Source: Anthonomus grandis grandis (taxonomy: Eukaryota > Arthropoda > Insecta > Coleoptera > Curculionidae). Taken from it: DNA of 64,000 nt. Position numbers and translations under genes: made by a program. Every line of letters starts with the position of its first letter. The stretch's first letter is position 1. Location of the stretch: positions 14,293,644 to 14,357,643 of the forward strand of contig NC_065548.1 in the NCBI RefSeq assembly GCF_022605725.1, read 5' to 3'. Below are positions 21,815 to 33,490 of the stretch, in pieces. The notes under the pieces are model-generated. The model was not told where the DNA came from. It saw only the letters and a list, made by a program, of their open reading frames with translations, and did not search any database.

Positions 21815-22010
21815 TTTTATTTATTTATTCTATATTTTATATTTAAGTTTTTTCCTTCTGTGTGGCATAAAAAATAAAAAGTATTGAAGGTTAGGTTAGT
21901 TAGATAAATTGTCATCTAGTTGACAATTGTCAAAAATGCAGGAAGAGTATTAAGCTCAATTTACTATAAAAGCGTAACGGAATAAATAAGGTTTTTCAGT
22001 TAAAGAGAGC
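21815..22010 (-). promoter_or_regulatory. Probable Ste24 5' flank
   Basis: The region just above the Ste24 ATG holds GGTTAGGTTAGTTAG (about 21,888-21,903 on the plus strand) and a TTGACAATTGTCAA palindrome nearby. Such motifs are common near insect promoters. Assignment rests on position only. Confidence 0.35.
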
Positions 22011-22532
22011 AGATTTTTTTTAATTGAATAGATTTGAATAAATATAGCGTTATAACAATATAAGAAAGTTATAATTAATTACATAGATTCTGTACTGTTT
22101 TATTGCTGTGTGAGTGCACGCTGCACTGTTAAATTTTTAAGCAGTATTATTTTTTTTCAACTCTCTTATGGCTGTTTATACTCTTCCTTCTCTTCCACGT
22201 TTTATAGAGGCAATTCAGCAGTACAATATATGGATTTGTTTTGAGATGCATTTAAAAATAGACCGATACCTTGCGAAAAACAATTTTAAACGTGGTTTCG
22301 AATTTTCATACACCCTTTTGTCTTCAAGATTGTCATAAATGCCACACTGAAATACAAAAAATCCAGAAGCAAGAACGACTGAAAGAAATGGCTTATAGTG
22401 CATTAGAATATTAGAATGACCACGATATTAGATTTACCACGATCAATTAGATACAAAAATCTCATTCATTCTTTTCAAAAATACCAACATACGAAATTGA
22501 CGAAAACGAAGGAAAGACACAGTAAACTCTAA

Positions 22533-22980
22533 AACGGGCCACACACGATAGTACACGTAGGACGACAAGTCGTACGATAACTTGTACTACAAAATTGAAC
22601 AATAGATTGATGCTATTTTTGGCCACATACGGATACGATCTGCCGTACAACCAGTTTGAATACAAGTTACTATATTTTAATAAATTCCGCCCAAAATCTT
22701 TCATTATCCATATTTATCTATTAATTTAACTAGGCAATGCGTAAAACGTGCCTAAACAATTAAAAAAAAGGAATCGTTCCGATTGTTGAGCACACAAATG
22801 ATCAGATTTGTCGCATGTACTGCCGCGTTGTACGACAGATTTTTAGCCAAGCTATACTTCCATATGACACGGTTTAGTCGAACTACAACCCCACTAATGA
22901 TCCAACGGTCGTTCCAACGGTCTAATCGACTTGAATTGTACAACATGTTGTACGATAAATCGTACCGTGTGTGGCCCGTT
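22533..22980. mobile_element. Harbinger-like MITE, 448 bp
   Basis: The terminal inverted repeats start AACGGGCCACACACG on the left and match the reverse complement of the right end (…CGTGTGTGGCCCGTT). TAA flanks both sides (22530-22532 and 22981-22983), read as a 3-bp target duplication. Short inverted copies of GTACGA/TCGTAC and a second GGCCACATACGG lie inside. There is no transposase frame. A 3-bp TAA/TTA duplication and a GGGCC-type TIR fit PIF/Harbinger by established knowledge; the superfamily call is inference. Confidence 0.7.
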
Positions 22981-22989
22981 TAAGACCGT

Positions 22990-23345
22990 GACTGAGTGTT
23001 TTATTTGTTTCTATGAAATAGAAGTATTGGAGAAGAACTGGATATGGGCTATAAAACTATTACTAGTATTTGGAAAAAACATGGGTACACGTGTTTCAAA
23101 TATTCCAAAACTGAAAAGATATTTCCCGAAGACCAGTGGCGAAGAATGGCATTTTGTGAAACCATGATAAAAAAAGCAAATGAACTAAACTAACAACTGG
23201 TTCTATCGATATTAAAGGGCCTCCTAGATCTCTAGATTTGTGCCTAAATGACTTTTATTTTTTTTACGTTTTTAACAAATTTACAGGAGTATTGCGAAAG
23301 AAAAGTGTTAAATCTGCCAAGTTTATTTTTAAGAGTTTTAATTTT
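22990..23345 (+). pseudogene. Mariner-like transposase relic
   Basis: Across frames the translation gives VWKKHGYTCFKYSKTEKIFPEDQWRR then MAFCETMIKKANE. This matches the region before the first catalytic Asp in the element at 13.4-14.4 kb. A C-terminal trace reads PRSLDLCLNDFYFF near 23,225. The middle is missing. It directly follows the MITE. Confidence 0.6.
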
Positions 23346-24440
23346 AGTTTTCTATAGTGTTTAAATTTTTTTACTTTTATTAGAGTTTATATTTTATTTT
23401 TATTAGAATAACACTTTCATTTTCATTATGCACAACATTTTGGGATTTAAAGCCTGTCAGAAAAATATAATAGAAATGCTTCAACTTTCGCATAAACTTT
23501 GTGAAATTTTATTGCAAATATAACAGTTAACTCGAACAGAATCAGACGATTACTAACACAAAAATATAGAGTAATGAGGGTTGCCTTCTTAACCGGAATT
23601 ATCTGGCCCTCTACTGGAAGATGCAACAATTTGAACTCATTTTGACATTTATAAGATGTAACTTTATTGGCAACACGTTTAAACAATCAGATTTAAAAGA
23701 AAGCGTAATCAAATTCGGCGCCAAATAGAATTCGAATTCTAAGCCCGCCTAACTTGAGAAAACTACTCAATGTCACATCCTTTGAGTGTTCCACTAAATT
23801 AAAATATAGATTAGTGTTATATATAAGTGTTATATATATTATACAGGGTGTCTCACGACGAATAGACGCGATCGATATCTCAGAAACCAATTTTTTTTAA
23901 ATTTTGAAAATTTAGCAACATAGCACAATCGATGGGGGCCACACAACTAAAATGTTTTGACAGTTGTGACGTTTTCGGTTATACCGGAAGTAGGTGTCAA
24001 CTTCGTTATTTTTAAAAGAACACCCTATATATTTTTACATTTTTGGCTTCCACGTGAAATTCTAGGTATATTTTGTATATAATGTCCTATACCTAAGTGT
24101 AACCGTTTTTGAGATATTTTTAATTTCATGTGAAAAATTATGTTTATAAGCCCTAACATAATTATCGATTACTCCCTTTTAGTAGCCTTTATTTATTGGT
24201 TAGTTTCGGTTTTATTTTAAAGGAAGGACCACTTTAAAAGACTATTTTAATATTTGGCTTTAAAGATATAGGGGGGTCAAAAACTAGCATTAAAAATTAA
24301 AATAAAAAAATCATTAAAAGTCAATTTTTTTAAATGGAAACCCCTTATTTTTATAATTTTTTCATAAAGATAATATAAAATAAGGTTAACTTTATTTAAG
24401 GTTATCTAGTCCAAAAATTGATAGTTTCCTAAATATTGAC
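23346..24440. other. Intergenic DNA with mariner-end-like sequence
   Basis: No gene is seen. ATACAGGGTGTCTCACGACG near 23,842 resembles the outer end of mariner-like elements and may be the 3' end of the relic that follows. I could not find a matching inverted copy on the other side. Confidence 0.4.
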
Positions 24441-24460
24441 AGTTTAAATTTGGCCTAATG

Positions 24461-25195
24461 TTAAAAGCCGTATAGTTGTACACGGCTCAAGGATTGTTGA
24501 TTAGTTGACCATGACGGTTGTCCAAATAATTCTAAATATTTTGCAGTATTCAGGATACCCTCTATGAAAAATTGTCCAATTATTCGATCTCCAAGAATTC
24601 CTGCCCACACGTTAAGTTTCTGTCTTGTTTGGGTATGCGTTTCCTGGATGACGTGAGGATTTTCTCGCGCCCATATTCGAGTATTTTGTTTGTTGACTGT
24701 ACCATTTGTACAGAAATTACTTTCGTCTGAAAATAGTATTTTGTTTGTAATTGTGGGGTCGTTGTTAATTTGTTCCATCCACTGTTCACAAAACTGCATT
24801 CTAAGAAAATAATCATTAGGCAAGAGTTCTTGAGCAGTTCTAACTTTAAAAAATATGTATTTTTTTTTGATTGCCTTATAGCAACTACTCTTACTTTTTC
24901 CGGTAACTTCAGCAACCTGAGTAAGACTATTTGTTGGATTTTCTTCAACGGCCAAGCATACCTCCATTTTAAATTCTTCGTCTACTACAGTTTCGGTTCT
25001 TTTTCGTTTTAAGTGAGAACTGGCGATGCATCCAATCGTAATAAATTTTTCATGAAACCGTTGTACAATTGATCTAGACGGGTCGGGACGATTAGGATAA
25101 TACACGGCAAAATTATCTACCACTTCTTGCGCCGACATTCCTCTAATGTAGTTTGAAACCATCTCAATACGTTCCTCCGTAGTGAAAATAAAAAT
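24461..25195 (-). pseudogene. Mariner-like transposase, DUF4817-type, 3'-truncated
   Basis: The open minus-strand frame holds SAQEVVDNFAVYYPNRPDPS (first helix-turn-helix region), VEENPTNSLTQVAEVTGKS (second), FCEQWMEQINNDPTITNKI, LFSDESNFCTNG (first catalytic Asp) and KLNVWAGILGDRIIGQFF. It then degrades at YLELFGQPSWSTNQQ. The second Asp block and the WPPRSPDL block are absent. The reading frame extends a few codons above the ATG at 25162 (TTEERIEM), so the true start may be slightly upstream. Better preserved than the other mariner relics here, but inactive without its C-terminal half. Confidence 0.8.
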
Positions 25196-25199
25196 TATT

Positions 25200-26230
25200 T
25201 TGTGTCACTGCCAGATATTTGTCTACCTGCTTTGAAGTGTAAAGGTAATGAAGGTTACGAGGTGCAGAAAAAGCAAACTTTTTCATCAGAAAAACGTATT
25301 TTAAATAGGTGTCTCGCAAATTTTTTTGCAAAATAATGGGATTTTTGAAAGTCTGTTAACTTAAACTTCACTTGTTCCAAGTTTCAATGCGATCGATTAA
25401 ATAGAACAGGTTCTAACATGGGGTTGAAAATATTACACGTAAAACCCTATGACCCGAGATTAAAAAAATGCACTGTAGATATAAGAATTGAGAGGGCAAA
25501 GGCTTTGTCTTTCACTGACCACCTGTCCAGAACGTGGACGATTTGCATTTAGCAATTAAAAGTTAATGAATCCTTCAGTTACTTCATGAAGATTCTCTTC
25601 TATAATCTTAAAATTTCCAATATAATAAAGAGACTTTAAATAAGTAGTAAGTGCTCTTTTATTTTTCAGAAGTAACCTCAATTTAGATAACTTTCTCATA
25701 GTAGATTAATGGACATTATACATAATTTCTTGCTCAGGAGTTAAGCTATTTTGAAAGACTACTCTTTGCAAAAATCCCTCCTCTATTTTCTGAGAGAAAT
25801 GAATATTTATCAATAAAATATATCGCAATATTATTAACAAGGGCTTTCTGATGGTCGACAATTTAAATGGACAATATGACTAGTGCCTACAGTCTCAGAA
25901 CATGCAACTTGAATTTCATTAACAGATTGTTGCGCTCTTATATTTTGCTTTTACGCACCTCTCTATGCGTAAATGCGTATATATCGCTTTCCTTATCTAT
26001 AGATCTTCGCCTTGACGCTACCTATACCTGTAACAATATTGTTATAAAATAGAACTAGAAGATGTGAATAAACTTTATTTGAAACCCTTTTTGATGCAAG
26101 GACGAATTTATTTAGCAAATTATTAGGAAGCTTTGCGGCTTTTTGCACAATATATACATATTTAGTTAAAAAAGAGGCATTATATATCAGTTATATATAG
26201 GTACAACGTAAAAATATTTATCTTCTTTTT
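25200..26230. other. Intergenic DNA, no gene seen
   Basis: AT-rich sequence between the mariner relic and the OSCP promoter. The 61-codon frame at 25867-26052 has no recognisable motif. Confidence 0.5.
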
Positions 26231-26452
26231 CGTAGGCTTTATTCCGCTGCGTAAATTTTTCGGTCTATATAATTAGAGCCTTAAATTTGGCCATTGGAGT
26301 AGAAGCCCTAGGCAGACAAGAAGGAGAAGAAGAATTACGCATTTCTGTCAAATGTCAGTGTCATCAAGTGGACCTGCGATTTGATCAATTTGACTGGCAG
26401 GAGTTTCCTAATTATATAAAAAATACTAATTTCCCCCAAAGGGCTCCTTAAA
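26231..26452 (+). promoter_or_regulatory. OSCP 5' flank and 5' UTR
   Basis: The 220 bases upstream of the OSCP ATG include GTCTATATAATTAGAGCC (about 26,262), a TATA-like stretch, and a purine-rich segment at 26,315-26,340. Assignment is by position. Confidence 0.4.
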
Positions 26453-27442
26453 ATGGCATCTCAAAAACTTTCCTTTGCTGTAAGTAACTTGGTGTAATAG
26501 CTATTTATTCAGCTACTCTTTTCCAGCTTATTTATGTTTATTATTTTGTCACGATTACATAATACTAAGAGGTTATATCATTTCTTTGGCTTATAAATCC
26601 CAATTTATTTTTTCAGCTGAGAAAATTCAGCACTAGTAATGTTGCCGGTCAGATGGTCAAGCCCCCCGTTCAAATCTTTGGAATCGAGGGTAGATATGCC
26701 ACTGCTTTGTACTCTGCAGCCAGCAAACAGAAATCACTTGAAGCAGTCGAAAAGGACTTGCTTGGTCTACAACAGTCTTTGAAAACTGATGCCAAGTTTA
26801 AAGCCTTCATAATGAATCCCACCATTAAAAGGTAAGACCTCACTACCATAGACTATCATAAGTAAACACACAACTATACACATCTACTACAACCCTGAAC
26901 TTCTAAAACCTTCATCCCTCTAAATTCTCACATGTTCTTATTGAAAAAATACAATTGAATGCAAACAATATTCCATCAATGTGATTTAGGTCTCTTAAGT
27001 CTGAAGCACTTAAAGCAGTTTCTTCAAAGGTTTCATTAAAACCTGAGTCCGCTAATCTTCTTCAGGCTTTGGCTGAAAATGGACGCCTAAAAAATTTAGA
27101 GGGAGTAATCACTGCTTTCAGGACTATCATGGCTGCCCACCGAGGAGAAGTAAGTAATTTTCTTTTAATTTATTAACATTTGTGTTCAAAAAAAATTAAT
27201 TAAATTTTTATTAGGTGGTCTGCGAGGTAACTACAGCTAAAGAGCTTGATGCTGAACAAAAAACTAAGCTGCAAGGAGTATTGAAGTCATTCCTGAAAGC
27301 AGGTCAATCCATCTTGTTGACCACCAAAGTTGACCCTTCAATCATTGGTGGAATGGTTGTAGCAATTGGAGACAGATACGTAGATATGTCTGTTGCCAGC
27401 AAGATTAAGAAATATTCTGAAATTATTAGCACTCCAGTTTAA
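26453..27442 (+). CDS. ATPsynO: ATP synthase subunit O, mitochondrial (OSCP)
   Basis: Four coding exons: 26453-26479, 26617-26831, 26990-27149 and 27215-27442. All have GT-AG borders and keep frame, giving 209 residues, the normal OSCP length. The N-terminus MASQKLSFALRKFSTS is a mitochondrial import sequence. IEGRYATALYSAASKQ opens the conserved N-terminal helical domain. NLLQALAENGRL and AAHRGEVVCEVTTAKELD precede the C-terminal signature VDPSIIGGMVVAIGDRYVDMS. OSCP sits at the matrix end of the peripheral stalk and links F1 to the stator. The second and third introns cover 158 and 65 bases. No defects are seen. Confidence 0.97.
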
Positions 27443-27629
27443 GTTATTTGTTTAATATTTGTATGTTGTTCCATAATAATGGTAAATTAGATTACTAAAT
27501 CAGAATGAAGTCACAGTTTTATTTGATAATGGATGCCCAGTAATATCTCTTTGGGGTAGCTTTTTGTCATTTTTCTCAAAGTCTGGTTTTAAAATCAAGA
27601 TTTGATAATTTTTTTTTAGGGCTACAATA

Positions 27630-30600
27630 CTGCCATCCTAAGAAGAAGGTCGTATCTGCACTTCTTATATTTTTACACGAGGGTAATTTTTATAAAAATA
27701 TAAATTTTTTTTGTACTATTTTAGTCACATTCTTTAAAGTTATAAAATGAAATAGGTACTTAAGAAGTATAATTTTTTTAAATTATGTGGAATATGTTTA
27801 AAAACTTACAGTTAGGATAAGTCAGATACACCATTTCTTTTAGATAATTTTAGTTATAATCGCTAAGAAAAACAATCGTATCTATCAAATATCAATCGTA
27901 TTAAAAATAACATATTTTATTACAAAAAAAATATTATTCTTTGAAACATAGTATTTTCTTTAATTTGAGTCAATCTAGAGCTACTTCTGTTTCAGGTTCT
28001 ACGAGATTTTTCCAGAATGGTAAACGGTTTTCTGGAATCAACCCTTGAATTTTAGTTAAAATGTTACTTTTTCTTTCTTTGGATATACCCCTTTCACAAA
28101 TTTTTTGATTAGGGTGAGGTAAGGGCCCTGTTTCATATTTGGCTAATAGGTAATTCAAGGACTGAAAATCTTCTGAAAAAGATTTATAATTCAAAGATCT
28201 TTTTTCTCTTTCGAACTGAACAAAAACCATATCTTGTAAATAGGGTCTGGGGTTAATTTTCTTTAGTTTATATTGGGAGGTTAAATCCGAAATTATACAC
28301 TTTTTTTTTCTCTTTAAGGCAAATTCAACTTGATGATAAAAAGCATCACTAGACATAAAAGTGTGCCCAGGCTGAAAATATTTTAAATTCAAAGTTTTTA
28401 GGTTGATTTCGTTCGAATTAATTATATATGTTAAAAAAGAAAATAATACCCAGTTTTTATTTTGGGCCGCACAGTTGTCCAGCCATGTGGTCATATTTGG
28501 AGCATCTCTCACGGCTAATAAAAAATTATAAAAAGTTGAAATAATGTCGTCTCTGGATCTTCCCGATACAGCTTTATGCCAAATAAAGGCAAACGGGTTT
28601 TCTTGAGATTTCCCTATTGGCACAAATGTTTCGTTGAATGCAATAAATCTCGGCATAAACATAATTTTTTTAAACATTTCGCATCTAGGAAGCATAATAA
28701 CCTGTAACAGTAAAAAAATTAATTATTTAATTTTAGATATTTAATATTAAATTGAAAGGTACCTTCTGGAGGTGAGCTGAAAAGTATAAACCATCTTTCG
28801 CAGCACTATCCTGTTTATACTTCTCACTTGCTTTCCAATATGCATCTTGATGTTTCTTGAATGATGTACATATTTCACAAGTTTGGCAGATATTTTCTTT
28901 TTCATGTTTGGTCGAGATACAATGTAATCTAAATTATTCACAGTCAAAAAACTCCTCATGACCTAAATTTGAAAACGATATATTCATTTTGGCAACAACT
29001 TTTCTATACATTTCATAAGAAATTTTAGCATTAAGCTTCAATAAAAAATCTTGATGCATTGCCCTTATTGTAATATCGCTTGGCAAGGATCTTCGTAGTG
29101 GGGCGTACTCCCGTTTGTAATGCGAAATTGTGGGTTGAAAGCTTTCAACATTTTGTTCAATCAATGTTTCATCAAATTTATTTTCTTTTTGTTTTCTACC
29201 TCTATTATCTGGTTTTGGAGCAATAAGATGTCCTTTCATTTATTAAAGTAACATTTCTAAGAACACGGTCATTTTTTAGTTCATACCCTAATGTTGCCAA
29301 AAAAATTTTTTTGCAAACTTTTTGATTGCAGCCATTCTCATCAGGTAAATTATACTGAACAGATCTATTTCTTCGGGATCCTTCAGCAGCTAAAATTATT
29401 GATCTTCTTTTAACACCAGTGGTGCTAGTTTTATGCAATATAAAGGCTCGCCTTTCTTTTTCCTCCAAGTCCCAATATTTCTGATTAATCGGATTCTGCC
29501 GTCGCATACCGATTTTTGTAATACATTTCTTTGTACACTTTTCACCACAGTTTTCTTTTACACATGAATATTTGAAATTTATGAATATTATGAGAAAACA
29601 ACATGTTAAGTCTATTTTTTTTCGTGTTGCAGGAGAAGTATCATACTTTTTCCTTTTCCTTATTGTACCTTTTTTTGTAGAAACAGCACCATCCAAATTT
29701 TTTGAAACTTCTTCAATCATAGAATCTAGCATTTTTTAAATTTCTTTTCGAATGTCTTTTTTAAGATGGGCAAAGGAAGGTCGCCTTCTTCTAAATCTAA
29801 GAATTCATTTATGTCATCTTCCGATAAACTACTGACCAAATCCGCGTCCTTTTCAAAGTCTGATAAGACAAAGTCTCGGTCTTTATCAGAATCATCACAA
29901 TCTTCCGAAAAATTAGCAAACGATTCCGACGAACTAGTTAGCTCACTTTTTTCCATGGTAGATTTTGTGGCAAGTTGCATGATTTTTTGAAATTTGCTAT
30001 TCATGCTAAAATGATGAAACAACGTATTAGAGGCTTAGACCCGAGACTAATTTTTCATACTTTTCAGTACTAAATTTAATACAATTATAAAATATACAAA
30101 ATAACTTTGTTTCAAAAATAAAAAATATACAGTGAAATTAGCACAACAAATTAAAACAAATTCTAGTTAGTAGTAGCAAGTTTTTAGGTTTGTAACACTT
30201 ACTACTTAACCTACTTACCTTTATCTATTTATCGTCAATATTTCTCGAAGAATAAAACAGTAATCAAACCACTAAATATTTAAAAAACATCGATTCTTAT
30301 CTTACTGTTTAATTTACGATTCAAACGAGGCAGACACATTTAGGTTATGTTGGTTGCACATTCGCGAGCTCACGGCGAAATTGTAATATACGACAATTTT
30401 TGTTACTATCTGCCATATACGACTAACTTAATAAGGACACAATTTTTTTTTTGTTTTACTAGTCCTAAAAGGAACAGACGTATATGTGCGAATATGACAG
30501 TTTTTCTTAGCATTAGCTAGAACCAACAAGATTCACTAGGAACCGTGGAAACTTTGCAATTACGACAAATTTCATAAGGAAATTTTAGCCATTAATTTGC

Positions 30601-30717
30601 AATATACGACTATTGTTTCTAGTGCAATAGGTAGAAAATTATATATCAATCCTAAATATTGTATAAACCTAATTTTGATAAAATTGTCAGATACGACCTT
30701 CTTTCTTAGGACGGCAG
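27630..30717 (-). mobile_element. Decayed transposon related to the 1.4-4.1 kb element
   Basis: 3,088 bp bounded by inverted ends that read CTGCC[AG]TCCTAAGAA then GAAGGTCGTATCTG, about 31 bp with one mismatch and two 1-base indels. AATA flanks both ends (27626-27629 and 30718-30721), a 4-bp target duplication. The TCGTAT/ATACGA core of the TIR recurs inside both ends: near 27,876 and 27,895 on the left, and near 30,387, 30,416, 30,478 and 30,604 on the right. It holds a broken transposase gene on the minus strand with the same NC-AAQNKN block as the first element. Confidence 0.85.
27970..30022 (-). pseudogene. Broken DUF7869-type transposase
   Basis: Read from 30,022 downward. An acidic Ser-rich N-terminus (30022-29726) is followed by a +1 shift in an A run near 29,730. 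Next comes a basic segment with CVKENCGEKC and VCKKIFLATLGYELKNDRV (to about 29,245), then a second 1-base shift near 29,240. HYKREYAPLRR, then MNISFSNLGHEE, leads to a TAA stop at 28,934. The frame then continues with ENICQTCEIC and LYFSAHLQK to a 61-bp GT-AG intron (28702-28762). The last exon (28701-27970) has NCAAQNKNW (Asp about residue 73 of that exon) and PGHTFMSSDAFYHQVE (Asp 44 residues later). The first catalytic position reads His (SAHLQK) where the sister copy has Asp. Confidence 0.75.
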
Positions 30718-30721
30718 AATA

Positions 30722-31485
30722 GTGATATTGGGGAATATTAAATTATTTTAAGATAACTTTTATCAATGTTACCTACTTAAATAAATTATAAATAAACTTT
30801 AAAACTTTGTCAGATATCTATCAAATCTATCTATACAAAGTGCAGCTTTCTTTTCAGGAATATTTAATACAGAGTGTGTCAAGAAGTAAATCTTCATTTT
30901 CGATTATCAAATTTTGCACATAATTATTCATGTTACATACAGTATACAGGTACTTAAAAGTTTATTGCAGGGTATGTAAAAAAAGGCTTTAGAAAAATTG
31001 CAGAAAGCCATAGAAACACAGACTCATATTTTAATGAGCATTTAACAAACATATTTAATTAACTATTGGATTTTTTTTACCCTTCCAAGTTGTCAGTTTT
31101 GCTTATGAGATTATTGATTAAATCTCTTGGCTTAGAAAAAAGCACGATTACTTTAACTATGATCATGATATTCTAGAATCAAATATAATGAGATACGACG
31201 TTAGAGGGCTTGTGAGGGATTGAATTCCTTCATGCAATAATGTTAAGCATCCAGGAACAGTTTTAAAACTCAATTGTGTTGAATATGCTTTGGATTACAG
31301 GAAAAGTAGATCTAACATGGGGATGTACGTTCTACATTTTTAACTGTATATATAACTAAGTTTTTGCAACATAATATTTCTGAAAAAATAATCTTATTTT
31401 CTAATAATGTAATACAGTTTAAGTTAAAATTTTGTTCAGTGAACTCCTTGTATATCAAAGGTGGAAAATTGAATCCCAGACTTTT
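30722..31485. other. Intergenic DNA, no gene seen
   Basis: AT-rich, with no recognisable protein or repeat. It lies between the transposon and the 90-bp minisatellite. Confidence 0.5.
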
Positions 31486-31489
31486 CCTT

Positions 31490-31950
31490 GGTCTTTATTT
31501 TATCTTTTGAGTTTCCTATGCTCATAGAATAAAATTGTATTTATTTCACAGAATTTGGGTATTTTTTCCCAATTTTCGCGACAATTGAAGTGGTTTTTGA
31601 GGCGTTTCAAGTTCCTAGAATAGATTTTCATTTTTTCCGGGTAGTTGCCGTTATTTTTTTCAGTTTCCACATAGTTGAAGAGGTTTTTCACGTGCTTTAA
31701 GATCCTGGCACAAATTTTTATTTCTTTCAGGTATTTCGGGTATTTTCCTCAGTTTTCCAGGTAATTGAAGTGGTTTTTCACCTTCCTCAAGCTCCTGGAA
31801 TACATTTTTATTTAGTTTACGCTACTCGGGTGATTTTTTCTAATTTTCCAGGCAATTGAAGCAGTTTTCAGCAGTCTTAAGGTCTTAAAATAAATTTTCA
31901 TTACTTCCTGATATTTGAGGTAATTTTTTCCTAATTTTCCATTCAGTTTT
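31490..31950. repeat. Minisatellite, period about 90 bp, about five copies
   Basis: The motif CAATTGAAGTGG or a variant recurs with its GAAG ending at 31,590, 31,680, 31,770 and 31,861, a spacing of 90, 90 and 91. Around it repeat TTTTCCAGGTAATTGAAG, GTGGTTTTTCA, TTCAAG-TCCTGGAATA and TTTTTATTTCTTTC. Copies diverge by roughly a quarter of positions by eye. No coding sense. Confidence 0.8.
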
Positions 31951-32728
31951 TGAGCACTATTCAACATATTTTAATATCCTGACTGTTTTCCATTGATATT
32001 TTTCAATCATAAACATTTAAATAAGTATTCTACTGTTGGTAATATGCTTCATATTTATTACCAATATATTTTATGATAATCTCTCAATGATTTATTAAGT
32101 ATTTTACCTATTTAATTCTACCACCAAAAATGATTATACTGGATGTTTCAGTATTGGTGGTGAGGACAATACATTATTCAAATTATTATTGATTAACTGT
32201 ATATACTATTTTCTGGTCCCTATATTTTAATTTGTGTATTTTATAACAGAGTTAAATAATTTTTTATGTAAATCGAACAGAGCACATAATTTTAAGAAGA
32301 AACATATAATAACTCCTAAAATGGTAATATATAAGTTTGCTTAGATGATATTTTTCTCAAAAAAACACAGTTATAAACACATCCACAACTGCAACTCTAC
32401 ACTAAACTATGCAATAAGATTTGATATATTATGTTGGTTCTAATATTGTGTTTTCTTTAGTTTAAATAGGAAATCTCTGGATATTAGAAATTAAAATTCA
32501 AAAAGCGTAAAACGAGCAAAAAAAGCAGGCACACCGTGTACGAAAAAAGACTTTTTTTTCAGATCTCGTGTTTTAGCATATTTTATCATACTTACCATAG
32601 GCATAATGTTGAATGGCGTCAACTTCTGCCTGGAACACTGTACCATAATTTTATCCAAGTTTGTCTTTGAGCTTTGATTGATCCTTGAGCAGTCTATGTA
32701 ACAGATCTTTCTTTATTTTCTAGTTGTC
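31951..32728. other. Intergenic DNA, no gene seen
   Basis: AT-rich sequence left of the first copy of the 3.2-kb duplication. No frame or structure is recognised. Confidence 0.5.
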
Positions 32729-33490
32729 TGATTGCTATTGTTTATATTAACTGCCCTTGCTCAGGAAATTGAAGCTTTGCAAAAATGTTAATATTTTGAA
32801 ACTCATCAAACGATTTTATTGCTTTAAAAAAAGCTTAAGCTGATGTTTTTCTTCACCATAGATTTATTAAAATTTAATTTTATTAGATGTGTTCCAATCA
32901 ATAAAATAGGAGCGGCTTGAAGTCTGATAATGATGATAGGTATAGTCTTTAAAAGCAATTTACCTATATTGATTATTTACAGTAGTATGTATCTAAATAT
33001 AATTAAAAAGCTTTCTTTCTTTAACATTAAATATTATAAATTAATATTTTTTAAACATTCTTAGATCTTTAATATTTAGCAAATTATTATTAATTGTATA
33101 GGAGCTACCTTAACTTAAACAAGTTAAGTTTCTCTTATGATTCGAAATGATCTTTTATGTTTACCAAGCTTTTGAAGTAATTTTTTGTCTCTTCAAGGCA
33201 TTAGGAAGAAATGTCCTTGGAAAGTGAAAGATTACTATTATTATTTAACATATACCTATCCTAACTTCTTAAACGGGATAGGCTTAGGAAAATAATATAA
33301 TTTTTATCAGTTAATCAGCACTGACTGATACTGCAAACTTTTCTTAAATAAAAATTAAGTCTATACATTTATATCTATGCTTACAATTATTTGAAGTGCT
33401 GGTTATTAAGTTAAGTACTGATACAATAATATCAAGAATTATCATAAAAGTCGATAATTACTTATCATTTTACATTGTAAATCTCTTACA

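Noticed and set aside
23842..25325. AGGGTGTCTCACG near 23,842 and GGTGTCTCGC near 25,310 as transposon ends
   Set aside because: They are in the same orientation, not inverted, so they cannot be the TIR pair of the mariner relic between them.
29766..29990. Ser/Lys-rich 74-codon plus-strand frame
   Set aside because: It is the antisense shadow of the acidic Ser-rich transposase N-terminus.
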